DNA of 64,000 nucleotides, taken from assembly GCA_930986425.1 (NCBI GenBank), contig CAKNJR010000003.1, forward strand, positions 62,001 to 126,000. Reading direction: 5' to 3'. The notes beneath the pieces are model-generated. The model did not search any database. It was not told the DNA's origin and worked only from the letters and a program-made list of their open reading frames with translations. Positions within the stretch are counted from its first letter, which is position 1. Each line of letters opens with the position of its first letter. A program made the position numbers and the translations under genes. The DNA is from an uncultured Clostridium sp. (GTDB taxonomy: Bacteria > Bacillota > Clostridia > TANB77 > CAG-508). Shown piece after piece: positions 36,222 through 45,679 of this stretch.

Positions 36222-37145
36222 ATGAGAAGTGAAGAATTTTTTTATAACTCAGTAGATAAAAAGACAAAAATTCATGCTATTTGTTGGTTGCCAGATGGAG
36301 AGACAAAAGGAATCATTCAAATAGCTCATGGAGTTACAGAATATATTGAAAGATATAAAAGTTTTGCAGAGTATTTTACAAAAAAAGGTTATATCGTAAT
36401 AGGAAATGACCACATAGGACATGGCAAATCAATTGCAGAAGGAAGTAAGCCAATGTATTTTGGCCCAGAAGGAAGCTGGAATTATGCAGTTCAAGATGTA
36501 AAAACTTGTATGGATATAGCTAAACAAAAATTTCCTAACTTACCATATATATTAATAGGATTTTCATTAGGCTCGTTCTTGGTTAGAACTCTTCTTATAG
36601 ACAATTTAAATGAAAAAATAGATAAAGTTATATTAATTGGAACTGGACAAATGTCAGAAATCCCAATTAAAATAGCGAAAATGATGGCAAATAGTGAAGC
36701 AAAGAAATACGGAGAAGAAAATTCAACTCCAAATATTCATAATCTTACTTTTGGAACATATAATAAAATTTTTAAACCTAATCGTACAGAATATGACTGG
36801 CTTTGCGCAAATGAAGAAGCATTAGATGAATATATAAAAGATGAAAACAGAGGAAGTGATTTTTCTGCTGGTCTTTTTAGAGAATTGCTGAATGGAATGC
36901 TTTATACAGGAAAAGTAAAAAATATAGAAAAAATGAAAAAAGATACTCCAATTTTATTGCTATCTGGTGAGATGGACCCAGTAGGAGATTGTGGAAAAGG
37001 AGTAGAAATGACATTTAAAGCACTAAAAAAAGCAGGTGTTAATAATGTTACAATTAAATTATATCCAGGTGATAGACATGATATACTCCATGAAAAGGAT
37101 AAAGACAATATTTATCTAGATATTGAAAAATGGATAGAGAAATAA
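36222..37145 (+). CDS. Alpha/beta hydrolase, monoacylglycerol lipase/lysophospholipase-like
   Basis: 307 residues. Nucleophile elbow GFSLGSF (Ser near 115), upstream IAHGVTEYIERYKSFAEYF and DHIGHGKS typical of lysophospholipase/monoglyceride lipase, Asp in GEMDPVGDCG and His in GDRHDILHE complete the triad. No signal peptide, so cytosolic. Acts on lipid esters by family; the substrate is unknown. Start has TAGGAGAG; it has its own terminator. Confidence 0.9.
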   Translation: MRSEEFFYNSVDKKTKIHAICWLPDGETKGIIQIAHGVTEYIERYKSFAEYFTKKGYIVIGNDHIGHGKSIAEGSKPMYFGPEGSWNYAVQDVKTCMDIAKQKFPNLPYILIGFSLGSFLVRTLLIDNLNEKIDKVILIGTGQMSEIPIKIAKMMANSEAKKYGEENSTPNIHNLTFGTYNKIFKPNRTEYDWLCANEEALDEYIKDENRGSDFSAGLFRELLNGMLYTGKVKNIEKMKKDTPILLLSGEMDPVGDCGKGVEMTFKALKKAGVNNVTIKLYPGDRHDILHEKDKDNIYLDIEKWIEK

Positions 37146-37160
37146 AAAACAAAACTAAAA

Positions 37161-37208
37161 GAACCCTAATTATTAGGCAAATGAGCTTAATAATTAAGGC
37201 TCATTTTT
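37161..37208 (+). terminator. Terminator after the hydrolase
   Basis: Long AT-rich hairpin (37161-37178 with 37185-37202, three mismatches) followed by ATTTTTTA. Confidence 0.8.
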
Positions 37209-37315
37209 TATACAAAAATTTTTATAAAAAAATTAAAAATATTTTAAACTTTTTTACACACAATAATATCTAATAAAGTATAAAGCAAAAACAAAAGTTT
37301 AAAGAGGTACAAAAA

Positions 37316-38254
37316 ATGAATAACAAAAAAATCAAAAAGACAATTTTTATAATAATATTAGTAATTATCATATCATTAATAATATTTACCATTTACTCAA
37401 TTGCAAATAGTAATAAAGAAAAAAAACCGAATTCGGAATCAAATCAAAATATAATAAATGAAATAGAAAATTTAGCACAAGAAGTAAATGAAACAAATAA
37501 CACACAAATTAATGAAACAGCAAACGAAATATTAAACAATACTTCAAACAATACCGTAGAAACAAATGTAATAGAAGACACAAGCCAAGATGAAAGTAAT
37601 AATCAACCAGCTAAAGAAAACCCACTAGATAGCAATGCAAATCAAGGAAGCTCAGAAAGTAATAATAGTGATGTTAGTGTAAATACTGGCGAATTTGATA
37701 GCACAGTGGCATTTATAGGTGATTCAAGAACACAAGGGTTAATAATGTATAATGGCTTAAAATATGTGCAGGATTATTCATATATAGGATTGATGGTTGA
37801 TACAGCAGTTACTAAAAAATTTGTAAAAACAGATAATGGCAATAAAATTACATTATTAGAAGATATGAAAAACAAAAATATAAAGAAAGTATATATCATG
37901 CTGGGCGTAAATGAACTTGGCTGGTCATATCCGCAAGTATTCAAAGTAAAATATGGTGAATTAATAGATGAAATTAGAAAAGTCAAACCAGACTGCCAAA
38001 TATATTTGCAATCTATAATACCTGTTACTAAGAGCAAAAACAATTCAGATAGCATATACAACAATACCAACATTGCAAAATTCAATGAATATATTAAGCA
38101 AGTTGCAAACGAAAAAGGAGTTCATTATTTAGATGTTAAATCTGTATTAGTGGACAGTGAAGGAAATTTGCCGGAAAATGCAAGCACGGATGGTATACAT
38201 GTAGGAAAAACATATTGTCAAAAATGGCTTAAATATTTAGAAGATAACTCATAG
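37316..38254 (+). CDS. Membrane-anchored SGNH/GDSL-type hydrolase
   Basis: 312 residues. N-terminal membrane anchor (about 9-30), an Asn/Glu/Ser-rich linker to about 120, then an SGNH domain: AFIGDSRTQG (catalytic Ser), a Gly in the second block, MLGVNELGW (Asn) and STDGIHVGK (Asp and His). Extracellular esterase, plausible for removing or adding acyl groups on cell-wall glycans. Start has AAAGAGG. It lies directly upstream of the SigV/RsiV genes and the MBOAT/DHHW pair. Confidence 0.85.
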   Translation: MNNKKIKKTIFIIILVIIISLIIFTIYSIANSNKEKKPNSESNQNIINEIENLAQEVNETNNTQINETANEILNNTSNNTVETNVIEDTSQDESNNQPAKENPLDSNANQGSSESNNSDVSVNTGEFDSTVAFIGDSRTQGLIMYNGLKYVQDYSYIGLMVDTAVTKKFVKTDNGNKITLLEDMKNKNIKKVYIMLGVNELGWSYPQVFKVKYGELIDEIRKVKPDCQIYLQSIIPVTKSKNNSDSIYNNTNIAKFNEYIKQVANEKGVHYLDVKSVLVDSEGNLPENASTDGIHVGKTYCQKWLKYLEDNS

Positions 38255-38389
38255 AAGTAAAGATAATAATTAAAAAATGCCATAAAGAGCAGATTATAAT
38301 CAAAAAATTACAAATAATATTGTAATAAAATAAATAAAATTAAGTATTGACTAAAGGAGGAAAGTATATATAATATATACGGAATTAAT

Positions 38390-38869
38390 ATGAAAAAATA
38401 TGTAGGAATAATAGTAATCATAGCAATATTTGCAATTTTAATAGTTTGTACAATAGTGAGAAGAAATCTAAATGATGATATACAAATAAATGTAGATGAA
38501 TTAGCAGATAGAATAGCAAGTAGCAGTAGTTTTGAAGATGAACTGGCAAAAATAGATGACGAACTTGCAATTGAATTGTATGGCTTCGAAGCAAATAGGA
38601 TAGAAGAGATTGTATCATATCAAGGAAGTGGAGCATCTAGCGAAGAAATACTTGTATTAAAAGTAAAAGATGTAAACGACATTAATAATGCAAAGAAAAA
38701 AATTGAAACAAGACTAAAAGAAAGAGAAGAAGCTTTCGCAAGCTATTTGCCAAAAGAAGTAAGCAAAATTCAAAATCATATTTTAGAAGAAAAGGGAAAC
38801 TATATAATTTTGTGCATATGCAATGATTACAATACAGTAAATAAAGTAATAAAAGATTTCCTAGGATAG
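38390..38869 (+). CDS. DUF4358-type membrane-anchored protein
   Basis: 159 residues. N-terminal hydrophobic anchor (5-23), then an outside domain with ELADRIASSSSFEDELAKIDDELAIELYGFE and a KVKDVNDINNAKKKIETRLKEREEAFASYLP helix, the DUF4358 pattern. Function unknown; often encoded beside sigma factors or acyltransferases in Clostridia. It stands 11 bp before the sigma factor gene, so it is co-transcribed. An ATTACAA/TTGTAAT dyad lies upstream at 38307-38326. Confidence 0.75.
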   Translation: MKKYVGIIVIIAIFAILIVCTIVRRNLNDDIQINVDELADRIASSSSFEDELAKIDDELAIELYGFEANRIEEIVSYQGSGASSEEILVLKVKDVNDINNAKKKIETRLKEREEAFASYLPKEVSKIQNHILEEKGNYIILCICNDYNTVNKVIKDFLG

Positions 38870-38880
38870 GAGCATAATAA

Positions 38881-39378
38881 ATGGCAGCAGTAGCTCAAGA
38901 AATACTAATTGAATATATAAAAGAAAATCAAGATAAACTATACAAAATAGCATATACATACACTAAAGATAAAGATTTGTCATTGGATGTTGTTCAAGAA
39001 TCAATTACAAAAGCCTTAGAACATATAGGCTCATTAAAACACGAAGAATATGTAAAAACATGGTTTTATAGAATACTTATTAATGAATCAATAAAATCTT
39101 CAAGAAAAAATAAAAAGCTAGAAGAATACGAACTGTTAGATAATGTAGCAACTGATAAAAAATATGATGAGGAACTGATTGAAAGCATTGACATATACAA
39201 AAATATACAAAAGCTAAATGAAAAATTAAAAACAGTTATAATACTTAGATTTTTTGAGAATTTAAAAATTGAAGAAATTGCATATATTACAAAAACAAAT
39301 GTAAGCACTGTAAAATCTAGGCTTTATAAGGGGATGGAAGAATTAAAAAAGAGTTTAGAAAGGAGTGATTGTATATGA
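38881..39378 (+). CDS. ECF sigma factor, SigV-like
   Basis: 165 residues with region 2 (LYKIAYTYTKDKDLSLDVVQESITKAL) and region 4 (LRFFENLKIEEIAYITKTNVSTVKSRLYKGMEELK). Its stop overlaps the start of an RsiV-like anti-sigma factor (ATGA), the standard arrangement. By analogy with SigV it would respond to lysozyme and switch on peptidoglycan modification genes such as those downstream. Confidence 0.9.
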   Translation: MAAVAQEILIEYIKENQDKLYKIAYTYTKDKDLSLDVVQESITKALEHIGSLKHEEYVKTWFYRILINESIKSSRKNKKLEEYELLDNVATDKKYDEELIESIDIYKNIQKLNEKLKTVIILRFFENLKIEEIAYITKTNVSTVKSRLYKGMEELKKSLERSDCI

Positions 39379-40310
39379 GTATATTTGAAAAAGCCAAAAT
39401 GGCTTATGATTCAATAGAAGTTCCGCGAGAATTGGAAGATACTGTTAATAGAACAATTCTAGATAGCAATGTGGTTCAAAAAAGAAATGCAGTTAAGCAA
39501 AATAGAGTAATTAAAGGTAATAAAGTATTCAAAAATGCAACTAGAGCAAATAGACCTTTGATTGTTTTTAGAAGTTTTGCTTTGGCGCTTATTGCTACAT
39601 TTGCTTTATTTGTAGTATTACTCAATACAAATGAAAGTTTTGCAAAAGCTATGCAAGATATCCCAGCAATAGCAGGAATAGCAAAAGTATTTACTGTTAG
39701 GGAATATAAAGAAGAAAATGAGACAGATTTAATAGATGTTAAAATTCCGGCTATACAAAATACGGGAAATTCAGATTTGGAAAGTAGAATAAATTATGAG
39801 ATTTCTTCAAAAATAAATGATGTTATTGAAGAAGCAAGAACTAGAGCAGAGGAATATAAAAATGCAGTACTTGCAACAGGTGGAACAATGGACGACTATA
39901 TTCCTACAAGAATAAACATTGATTATAAAATAACATATCAAGACGATAATTTCATATCTTTTGTAATAACAAAGAGTGAAAGTCAAGCTTCAGCATACCA
40001 AGAACAATATTTTTACAACATAGATATTCAAAATGGAAAAGAATTAAATTTAAAAGATGTTTTAGGTGCAGATTATAAGCAAATAGTAGATGAAAGCGTT
40101 GAAAAGCAAATAAAAGAAAGAATGGAAAGCAATTCAAACAATATGTATTTTACGAAAGAAGAAGGCGGATTTTCGGGAATTGAAAACGAATATCAAGACT
40201 TTTATATAAACGAAAACAAAAAAGCAGTAATTGTTTTCCAAAAGTACGAAATTGCACCGGGATATATGGGGATTCAGAACTTTGAAATTCCTAATGAGTT
40301 AATTATTTAA
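39375..40310 (+). CDS. RsiV-like anti-sigma factor (DUF3298)
   Basis: About 311 residues. ATG 39375 overlaps the sigma-factor stop and follows AAAGGAG. Cytosolic N-terminus that would hold the sigma factor (FEKAKMAYDSIEVPRELEDTVNRTI), one membrane segment (about 64-84), and an extracellular DUF3298/DUF4163-type domain (LESRINYEISSKINDVIEEARTRAEEY, YFYNIDIQNGKELNLKDVLG). RsiV of B. subtilis binds lysozyme and is then cleaved; the same role is inferred here. Confidence 0.85.
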   Translation: MSIFEKAKMAYDSIEVPRELEDTVNRTILDSNVVQKRNAVKQNRVIKGNKVFKNATRANRPLIVFRSFALALIATFALFVVLLNTNESFAKAMQDIPAIAGIAKVFTVREYKEENETDLIDVKIPAIQNTGNSDLESRINYEISSKINDVIEEARTRAEEYKNAVLATGGTMDDYIPTRINIDYKITYQDDNFISFVITKSESQASAYQEQYFYNIDIQNGKELNLKDVLGADYKQIVDESVEKQIKERMESNSNNMYFTKEEGGFSGIENEYQDFYINENKKAVIVFQKYEIAPGYMGIQNFEIPNELII

Positions 40311-40322
40311 ATATAAAATAGT

Positions 40323-40384
40323 AATTGCTTTTAGATTTGAAAATTAAAATATTAATTGTTTTTTTGATTTAAAAATTAAAATTT
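40323..40384 (+). repeat. Two-copy 31-bp tandem repeat between rsiV and the MBOAT gene
   Basis: Units 40323-40353 and 40354-40384 both begin AATTG, contain GATTT and AAAATTAAAAT, and differ at a few bases. AT-rich; no function assigned. Confidence 0.6.
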
Positions 40385-40407
40385 AATATTTAAAAAGCTT
40401 AAGGTTT

Positions 40408-42004
40408 ATGGATAACCCAAAATCCAAATATAACAAGGAGAAATTAGACACAAAAGAAATGGTTTTTAGTAGCATAGTATTTTTATATATTTTTCTACCA
40501 TTAATGCTTTTAATATATTTTATAGTACCAAAAAAATTCAAAAATCTAGTAATGATAATAGCAAGTTTCATATTCTTTGCATGGGGAGAAATTAGATATA
40601 TTCCCATTATGCTACTTCTTGCTGTAATGGACTATTGGTGCGGAAATAAAATCAATCAAAATTGGGAAAACAAAAAGGCTAAAAGAAAATATCTGATGAT
40701 TGATATAACTGTAAATTTACTGATTTTGTTTTTCTTCAAATACGCAGATTTTATTATATCAAGTATTAATGGATTGTTTAGAATAAATATTCCACTACTT
40801 AATATACCTCTACCAATTGGTGTATCATTTAATACATTCCAGTCATTATCATATATTATAGATGTATATAGAGGAACAGTAAAATGTGAAAAAAGTTTTT
40901 ACAACTATTTAACATACACAACATTGTTCCCTCAAATAATAGCTGGACCAATTGTAAGGTATGAAACAGTAGATGAAGAATTAGTAGATAAAAAAATCAG
41001 TATGGACAACTTCTCGTGCGGGATGAGAAGATTTATAGTTGGACTTGGAAAAAAAGTATTAATTGCTAATAATGTAGGGGTTTTGTGGAACGTTATTGAA
41101 AACGGAAATTTTAATGAGATGAGCAGCGTTCTAGCATGGCTTGGAATAATCTCATTTGCTTTACAAATATATTTTGATTTTAGTGGGTATTCAGATATGG
41201 CAATAGGACTTGCTAAAATCTTTGGTATGGATTTTGATGAGAACTTTAATTATCCATATATAAGTAAAACTATTACAGAATTTTGGAGAAGATGGCATAT
41301 AACTTTAAGCAGTTGGTTTAAAGATTACATCTATATACCACTTGGAGGAAATAGAAAAGGTTTAGCTAAACAAATTAGAAATATTCTAATAGTTTGGACA
41401 CTTACACGGTGCCTGGCATGGAGCCTCATGGAACTTCGTTTTGTGGGGATTGTATTTTGGAATAATACTAATTATAGAAAAATTATTTCTGCTTAAAATA
41501 ATAGCTAAAGCACAAGAAAAGATTTCAAAATTGGAAAAAAATAATAAAGCTCTAGGAAAAATTTTAAGCATTATTTTGAGCGCATTTTCTCACATATATG
41601 CAATGTTTTTAGTTTTAATAGGATGGGTTATATTTGCATTTGAAGATTTAAGTAAAGTAGGAGCGTACTTAAGTTCAATGTTCGGATTGAACAATGTAAG
41701 CTTTGTCAATTCAGAAGCAATATATTACTTGCAAAATTATTTTATCATAATTATTGTTGGAATAATTTGTTCAATACCACTTAAAAATATTGCTCTAGAA
41801 ATAGTTGAAAAGATAAAGAAGATTAAAGCCGAAAAAACTAATGACACAGCAAATATAGCAACAGTAGTAAATAGCGAAGAAGAAATAAAGAAAAATAAAT
41901 GGACAGGTGTAATTACTGGAGTTTTATGTGTTGGAATTTTAATTATTAGTACAGCAAGCTTAGTAAATAATAGCTTTAATCCATTTTTGTATTTTAGATT
42001 TTAA
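40408..42004 (+). pseudogene. MBOAT O-acyltransferase (PatA/DltB-like), frameshifted
   Basis: Two overlapping frames form one gene of about 532 residues. The first part (to about residue 333) has MBOAT features: several membrane helices, FNTFQSLSYIIDVYRG, QIIAGPIVRY, FWRRWHITLSSWFKDYIYIPLGGNR. At 41407 an extra C (ACA[C]GGT) breaks the frame; without it the text reads WTLTGAWHGASWNFVLWGLYFG, which holds the catalytic His. As written, the first frame stops at 41496 without WHG and the second runs from 41408 to 42004. The intact enzyme would pass acetyl groups across the membrane to a partner such as the next gene. Decay or sequence error are both possible. Confidence 0.85.
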
Positions 42005-42071
42005 AACTATGAAAATTTAGTAAAAGGCTTTTTGCAAAAAGCCATAAAATAATTTTAATAAAGGATAAAAA

Positions 42072-43202
42072 ATGAAAAATAAGATATTCTTTCTAATATT
42101 TGTAACAGTATGGGTAATCATAGTAATACTAAATTTTGTATTACCAAAAAGCGATTTCTCAGAACAAGAAAATAGAATGTATGCTACAATACCAAGATTT
42201 TCATTTAAAAGTTTTGTAAATGGAGAATACTTGGATGGTGTTAATGACTATGTAAATGACCACTTTGCTTTTAGAGATACATTCTTAAAAATAAACTCTT
42301 GGTGGGAAATAAATGTACTTGGTAAAAAAGAGATTAATGACGTATATGTAGGACAGGACTCATATTTGTTTGAAAAATTTGAATTTGGTGAAGAAGAAAA
42401 AACAACATTAAATAGCAATACTAAAATAATATCCGATTTTGCACAAAAAATGAATGAGCAAAATATAAAAACATATTTCATACTTGTGCCTAATTCTATT
42501 TATATAAATAGCGATAAATTGCCAGAAAATGTGCAAGCTCCAAATCAAGAAGAGATAATTAACATTGCATATAGCAATACGAAAAATACAGTTAATGTAG
42601 ATGTAGAAAAATCTTTATTAACTGAAAATAAAAATCAGCAATTGTACTTTAAAACAGACCATCATATGAATAGTGATGGAGCATATGTGGTATACAAAGA
42701 GTTTTGCAAATCTGCAAATATAGAAGCAGTAACAACAACTGATTTTAATAAAGTAAAAGTAACAAGTGATTTCTTAGGAACTTTTGATTCAAAAGCACAA
42801 ATATGGAATCAAGAACCAGATGAAATCTATGTATATCAAAATGAAAACAATATGAATATAAAAGAAGCAATTTATGATACTCAAAACACACAAAGTATAT
42901 TTAATGAAGAATTTTTATTAACCAAAGACAAATATTCATATTTCCTAAATGGAAATAACAGTAGAGCGATTATAAAAACAAATGTGAATAATGATAGAAA
43001 ATTATTAGTAGTGAAAGATTCATATGCACATATAATGTCACAATTTTTATGCCAAAATTATTCAGAAGTTCACTTTTTAGACCCAAGATATACTGCATTT
43101 GATTATGAACAATATGCAAAGGAAAATGGCATTACAGATGTATTATTTTTATATAATGTGTCAAATTTTGTAGAAGATAATAATTTGAGGAAAATTAGTT
43201 GA
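42072..43202 (+). CDS. DHHW-family protein (AlgJ/PatB-like partner of MBOAT)
   Basis: 376 residues. N-terminal membrane segment (about 4-24), then an SGNH-like fold with KTDHHMNSDGAYVVY (DHHW motif) and VVKDSYAHIMSQFL (Ser). Such proteins pair with MBOAT enzymes to acetylate extracellular polysaccharide or peptidoglycan. It follows the MBOAT gene by 67 bp. The exact acceptor is unknown. Confidence 0.88.
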   Translation: MKNKIFFLIFVTVWVIIVILNFVLPKSDFSEQENRMYATIPRFSFKSFVNGEYLDGVNDYVNDHFAFRDTFLKINSWWEINVLGKKEINDVYVGQDSYLFEKFEFGEEEKTTLNSNTKIISDFAQKMNEQNIKTYFILVPNSIYINSDKLPENVQAPNQEEIINIAYSNTKNTVNVDVEKSLLTENKNQQLYFKTDHHMNSDGAYVVYKEFCKSANIEAVTTTDFNKVKVTSDFLGTFDSKAQIWNQEPDEIYVYQNENNMNIKEAIYDTQNTQSIFNEEFLLTKDKYSYFLNGNNSRAIIKTNVNNDRKLLVVKDSYAHIMSQFLCQNYSEVHFLDPRYTAFDYEQYAKENGITDVLFLYNVSNFVEDNNLRKIS

Positions 43203-43235
43203 AATCGCAAAAGTAAATATTTTAAATATTTCTTT

Positions 43236-43261
43236 CCCTCACAAGAGGGTTCTTTTTCTTT
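43236..43261 (+). terminator. Terminator after the DHHW gene
   Basis: CCCTC-ACAA-GAGGG followed by TTCTTTTTCTTTT. Confidence 0.75.
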
Positions 43262-43281
43262 TGCAAATTAGCGAAAAACTA

Positions 43282-43310
43282 TTGACTTGTATGAGCAAAG
43301 ATTTTATAAT
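43282..43310 (+). promoter_or_regulatory. Promoter of dinD copy 2
   Basis: TTGACT (43282-43287), 17-bp spacer, TATAAT (43305-43310), followed by the same GATATTTAGTTAAT as copy 1. Confidence 0.75.
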
Positions 43311-43350
43311 GATATTTAGTTAATAAAAATAAAAAGTGGAGGTGAAATTA

Positions 43351-44175
43351 TTGAAAGATATTGATAAAAATAGTGCGTCATTTGAAGAAATAAAACATAT
43401 TGATGAAAACGGTATTGAATTTTGGTATGCAAGGGAACTTATGCCTGTTTTACAATACTCAAATTGGCAAAACTTCGAAAAGATAATTAAAAAATCTAAA
43501 ATATCATGCCAAAATAGTGATATTAGCGTATTTGAACATTTTATTGACGTCAATAAGTTGTCGAAACGTGCCAATAATGCAGAAGTTGAGATTAACGACT
43601 ACAAACTAACTCGTTATGCTTGTTACTTAATAGCACAAAATGGAGATAGTAGAAAAAGAGTCATTGCTCTTGCACAAACATATTTCGCAGTTCAAACTAG
43701 AAAGCAAGAAATTAGTGAAAACGAATACCGTTTGCTAACAGAAGATGAAAAAAGATTTTATCAAAGAGATTTAACTAGAAAAGGCAATTATTCACTTAAT
43801 CAAACTGCCAAAAAGGCAGGTGTTAAAAATTTTGATAAATTTCACAATAGCGGTTATAAAGGTTTATACAATGGAGAAACTGCTGATGACATTGCTAAAA
43901 GAAAAGGACTAAGATATAGAGAAGATATTTTAGACAATATGGGAAGTGAAGAACTTGCAGCCAACTTATTCCGTATTACACAGACTGAGTCAAGATTAAA
44001 AAAGGATAATATACATACTGAAATAGAGGCCAATAAAACTCATTATAATATTGGAAAAAATATAAGAGAAGTAATTGCTAAAAATGGAGGAACTATGCCA
44101 GAAGAATTACCAACGCCTGAGAAAAGTTTAAAGCAATTAGAAAAAGAAAACATTAGAAGTTTAAAGCAAAAATAG
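43351..44175 (+). CDS. DinD-family (BRO-N) protein, copy 2
   Basis: 274 residues with TTG start 8 nt after GTGGAGG. It has the same layout as copy 1. Residues from about 90 to 225 are nearly identical between copies, whereas the BRO-N middle (about 40-85: SNWQNFEKIIKKSKISCQNSDISVFEHF) differs strongly. The intact C-terminus GGTMPEELPTPEKSLKQLEKENIRSLKQK shows the ancestral frame lost by copy 1. DNA-damage-related role by family. Confidence 0.88.
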   Translation: MKDIDKNSASFEEIKHIDENGIEFWYARELMPVLQYSNWQNFEKIIKKSKISCQNSDISVFEHFIDVNKLSKRANNAEVEINDYKLTRYACYLIAQNGDSRKRVIALAQTYFAVQTRKQEISENEYRLLTEDEKRFYQRDLTRKGNYSLNQTAKKAGVKNFDKFHNSGYKGLYNGETADDIAKRKGLRYREDILDNMGSEELAANLFRITQTESRLKKDNIHTEIEANKTHYNIGKNIREVIAKNGGTMPEELPTPEKSLKQLEKENIRSLKQK

Positions 44176-44332
44176 AATTAAAAAATTAAAAAAATTTTCA
44201 CCTTTAAATTACAAAATTGTAAAAAATTAAAATTTAAAATTGCGAAATTTATAAATAAAAAAAATAAAAAAGGAAAAAATAAAAAATGAAAAGTCATATT
44301 TGACTTAAAAAAATATTAGGAGGTGAAAATTT

Positions 44333-45445
44333 ATGAAAAATTCAATCAAAATAACAGCTATTTTTGCTGCAATACTTGCAATATTATTTATAGTTCCAAA
44401 TGCAAGTAAAGCTACAACAAGAGAAGTTACAGATGAAAGTACTTTAATAAGTGAAATAAATTCTGCGGATCCAGGAGACACAATATCTATTCAAAACAAC
44501 ATTACTATTACACAACCAATAGTAATAGCAAAAGAACTTATTATTGAAGGAAATGGGTATACATTAACTGGTAGCGAAGGATGGACATCTACATCAGGAA
44601 ACCAAACAATGTTTACAGCTCAATTATCTGATGCAAAATTAACTTTAAGAAATATCAACTTAGTCAGAGGACCTAAATATGGTGTTCAATCATATGATGG
44701 CGCTACTGTAATATTAGATAATGTTAATATAACAGATTTCAAATACGGTGGTGTATTAGTTAATGGTGGTAAACTTGAAGTAAGAGATTTACACTTAGGA
44801 CGTAATGGTACAGGTGCAAATAATGGTATAGAAATAGACAAAGGTGCAGCTGCTACAAATAATCCTACACTTGTAATGAATGGTGTGTTAAAAAGTGATG
44901 TAACTGAAAACATAGTTAGAGTAGCAGACAATGGTAATTTAAAAGACTTTACAATTGAAAATGCTGAAGGTACAACTAACAAGGTATTTGTTACTGGTGA
45001 AGCAGTAGTTTTTACTGATGAATATAACAACGTTATTTCAGAAACTGTACTACCTGATACAGTAACTCCAAATGTTGATAAAGAAAAAGTATTTGTAACA
45101 ATAGCATATAACGAAGAAACATTAAGAATAGTTGTTAATAAAGATGAAAAAATAACAGCAGATTTAATAGCTTCTCACATTGTATTAGATGAAAATCACA
45201 AAATAGATGGATATTTTACTGATGAAAGCTATCAAACTGAATTTGATTTCAATCAAGCTATAACAGCAGAAACAACAATCTACGTTAAAATATCTGAAAT
45301 ACCAGAGCCAGAACCTGCTCCAGAAGAGCCAGTAGAAGAAGAAAAAGATGAAACTCCAAAAACTGGTGTAAACAGCTATTTAGGATTAGCAACATTTATA
45401 ATTGCTATGGCAGTCGCTGGAATCATTTATACAAAAAAACAATAA
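44333..45445 (+). CDS. Sortase-anchored surface protein with pectate-lyase-like and InlB-B-type repeats
   Basis: 370 residues. Signal peptide (about 5-27). Residues 33-200 form a right-handed beta-helix-like domain (SIQNNITITQPIVIAKELIIEGNG, LRNINLVRGPKYGVQSYDGATV). A Listeria-Bacteroides/InlB-B-like repeat follows (about 245-320), then a Pro/Glu linker (PEPEPAPEEPVEEE) and a sorting signal: TPKTG, hydrophobic helix, KKQ tail. TPKTG is a variant of LPxTG. A class B sortase is encoded next. Start has TTAGGAGGTG. Confidence 0.85.
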   Translation: MKNSIKITAIFAAILAILFIVPNASKATTREVTDESTLISEINSADPGDTISIQNNITITQPIVIAKELIIEGNGYTLTGSEGWTSTSGNQTMFTAQLSDAKLTLRNINLVRGPKYGVQSYDGATVILDNVNITDFKYGGVLVNGGKLEVRDLHLGRNGTGANNGIEIDKGAAATNNPTLVMNGVLKSDVTENIVRVADNGNLKDFTIENAEGTTNKVFVTGEAVVFTDEYNNVISETVLPDTVTPNVDKEKVFVTIAYNEETLRIVVNKDEKITADLIASHIVLDENHKIDGYFTDESYQTEFDFNQAITAETTIYVKISEIPEPEPAPEEPVEEEKDETPKTGVNSYLGLATFIIAMAVAGIIYTKKQ

Positions 45446-45528
45446 TCAAGGCATAGATAGATAAATTTGAATGACTAAACGTAGATAAGATTAAGTAAAA
45501 AATGTGCTTAAAATTAAAAAACATGCAA

Positions 45529-45578
45529 TAATCTTCCGGCAGTATATTAGTGCTGGGAGATTATTTTAAATAATATTT
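45529..45578 (+). terminator. Terminator after the surface protein
   Basis: AATCTTCC near 45529 pairs with GGGAGATT near 45566 with further inner pairing CAG/CTG, then ATTTT. Confidence 0.6.
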
Positions 45579-45584
45579 AATGGG

Positions 45585-45606
45585 AATGCTCTGGAACATA
45601 TATTGG
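45585..45606 (+). repeat. Fragment related to the palindromic element at 58281
   Basis: 20 of 22 bases match the right end of the 58281-58432 element (positions 58406-58427). It may be a solo end or a decayed copy. Confidence 0.45.
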
Positions 45607-45679
45607 AAGCATCTTTAAAATTTATAATATAAATAATAACTTTAATTACATAGACAATTGATATTAGAGAGGTATAGTT

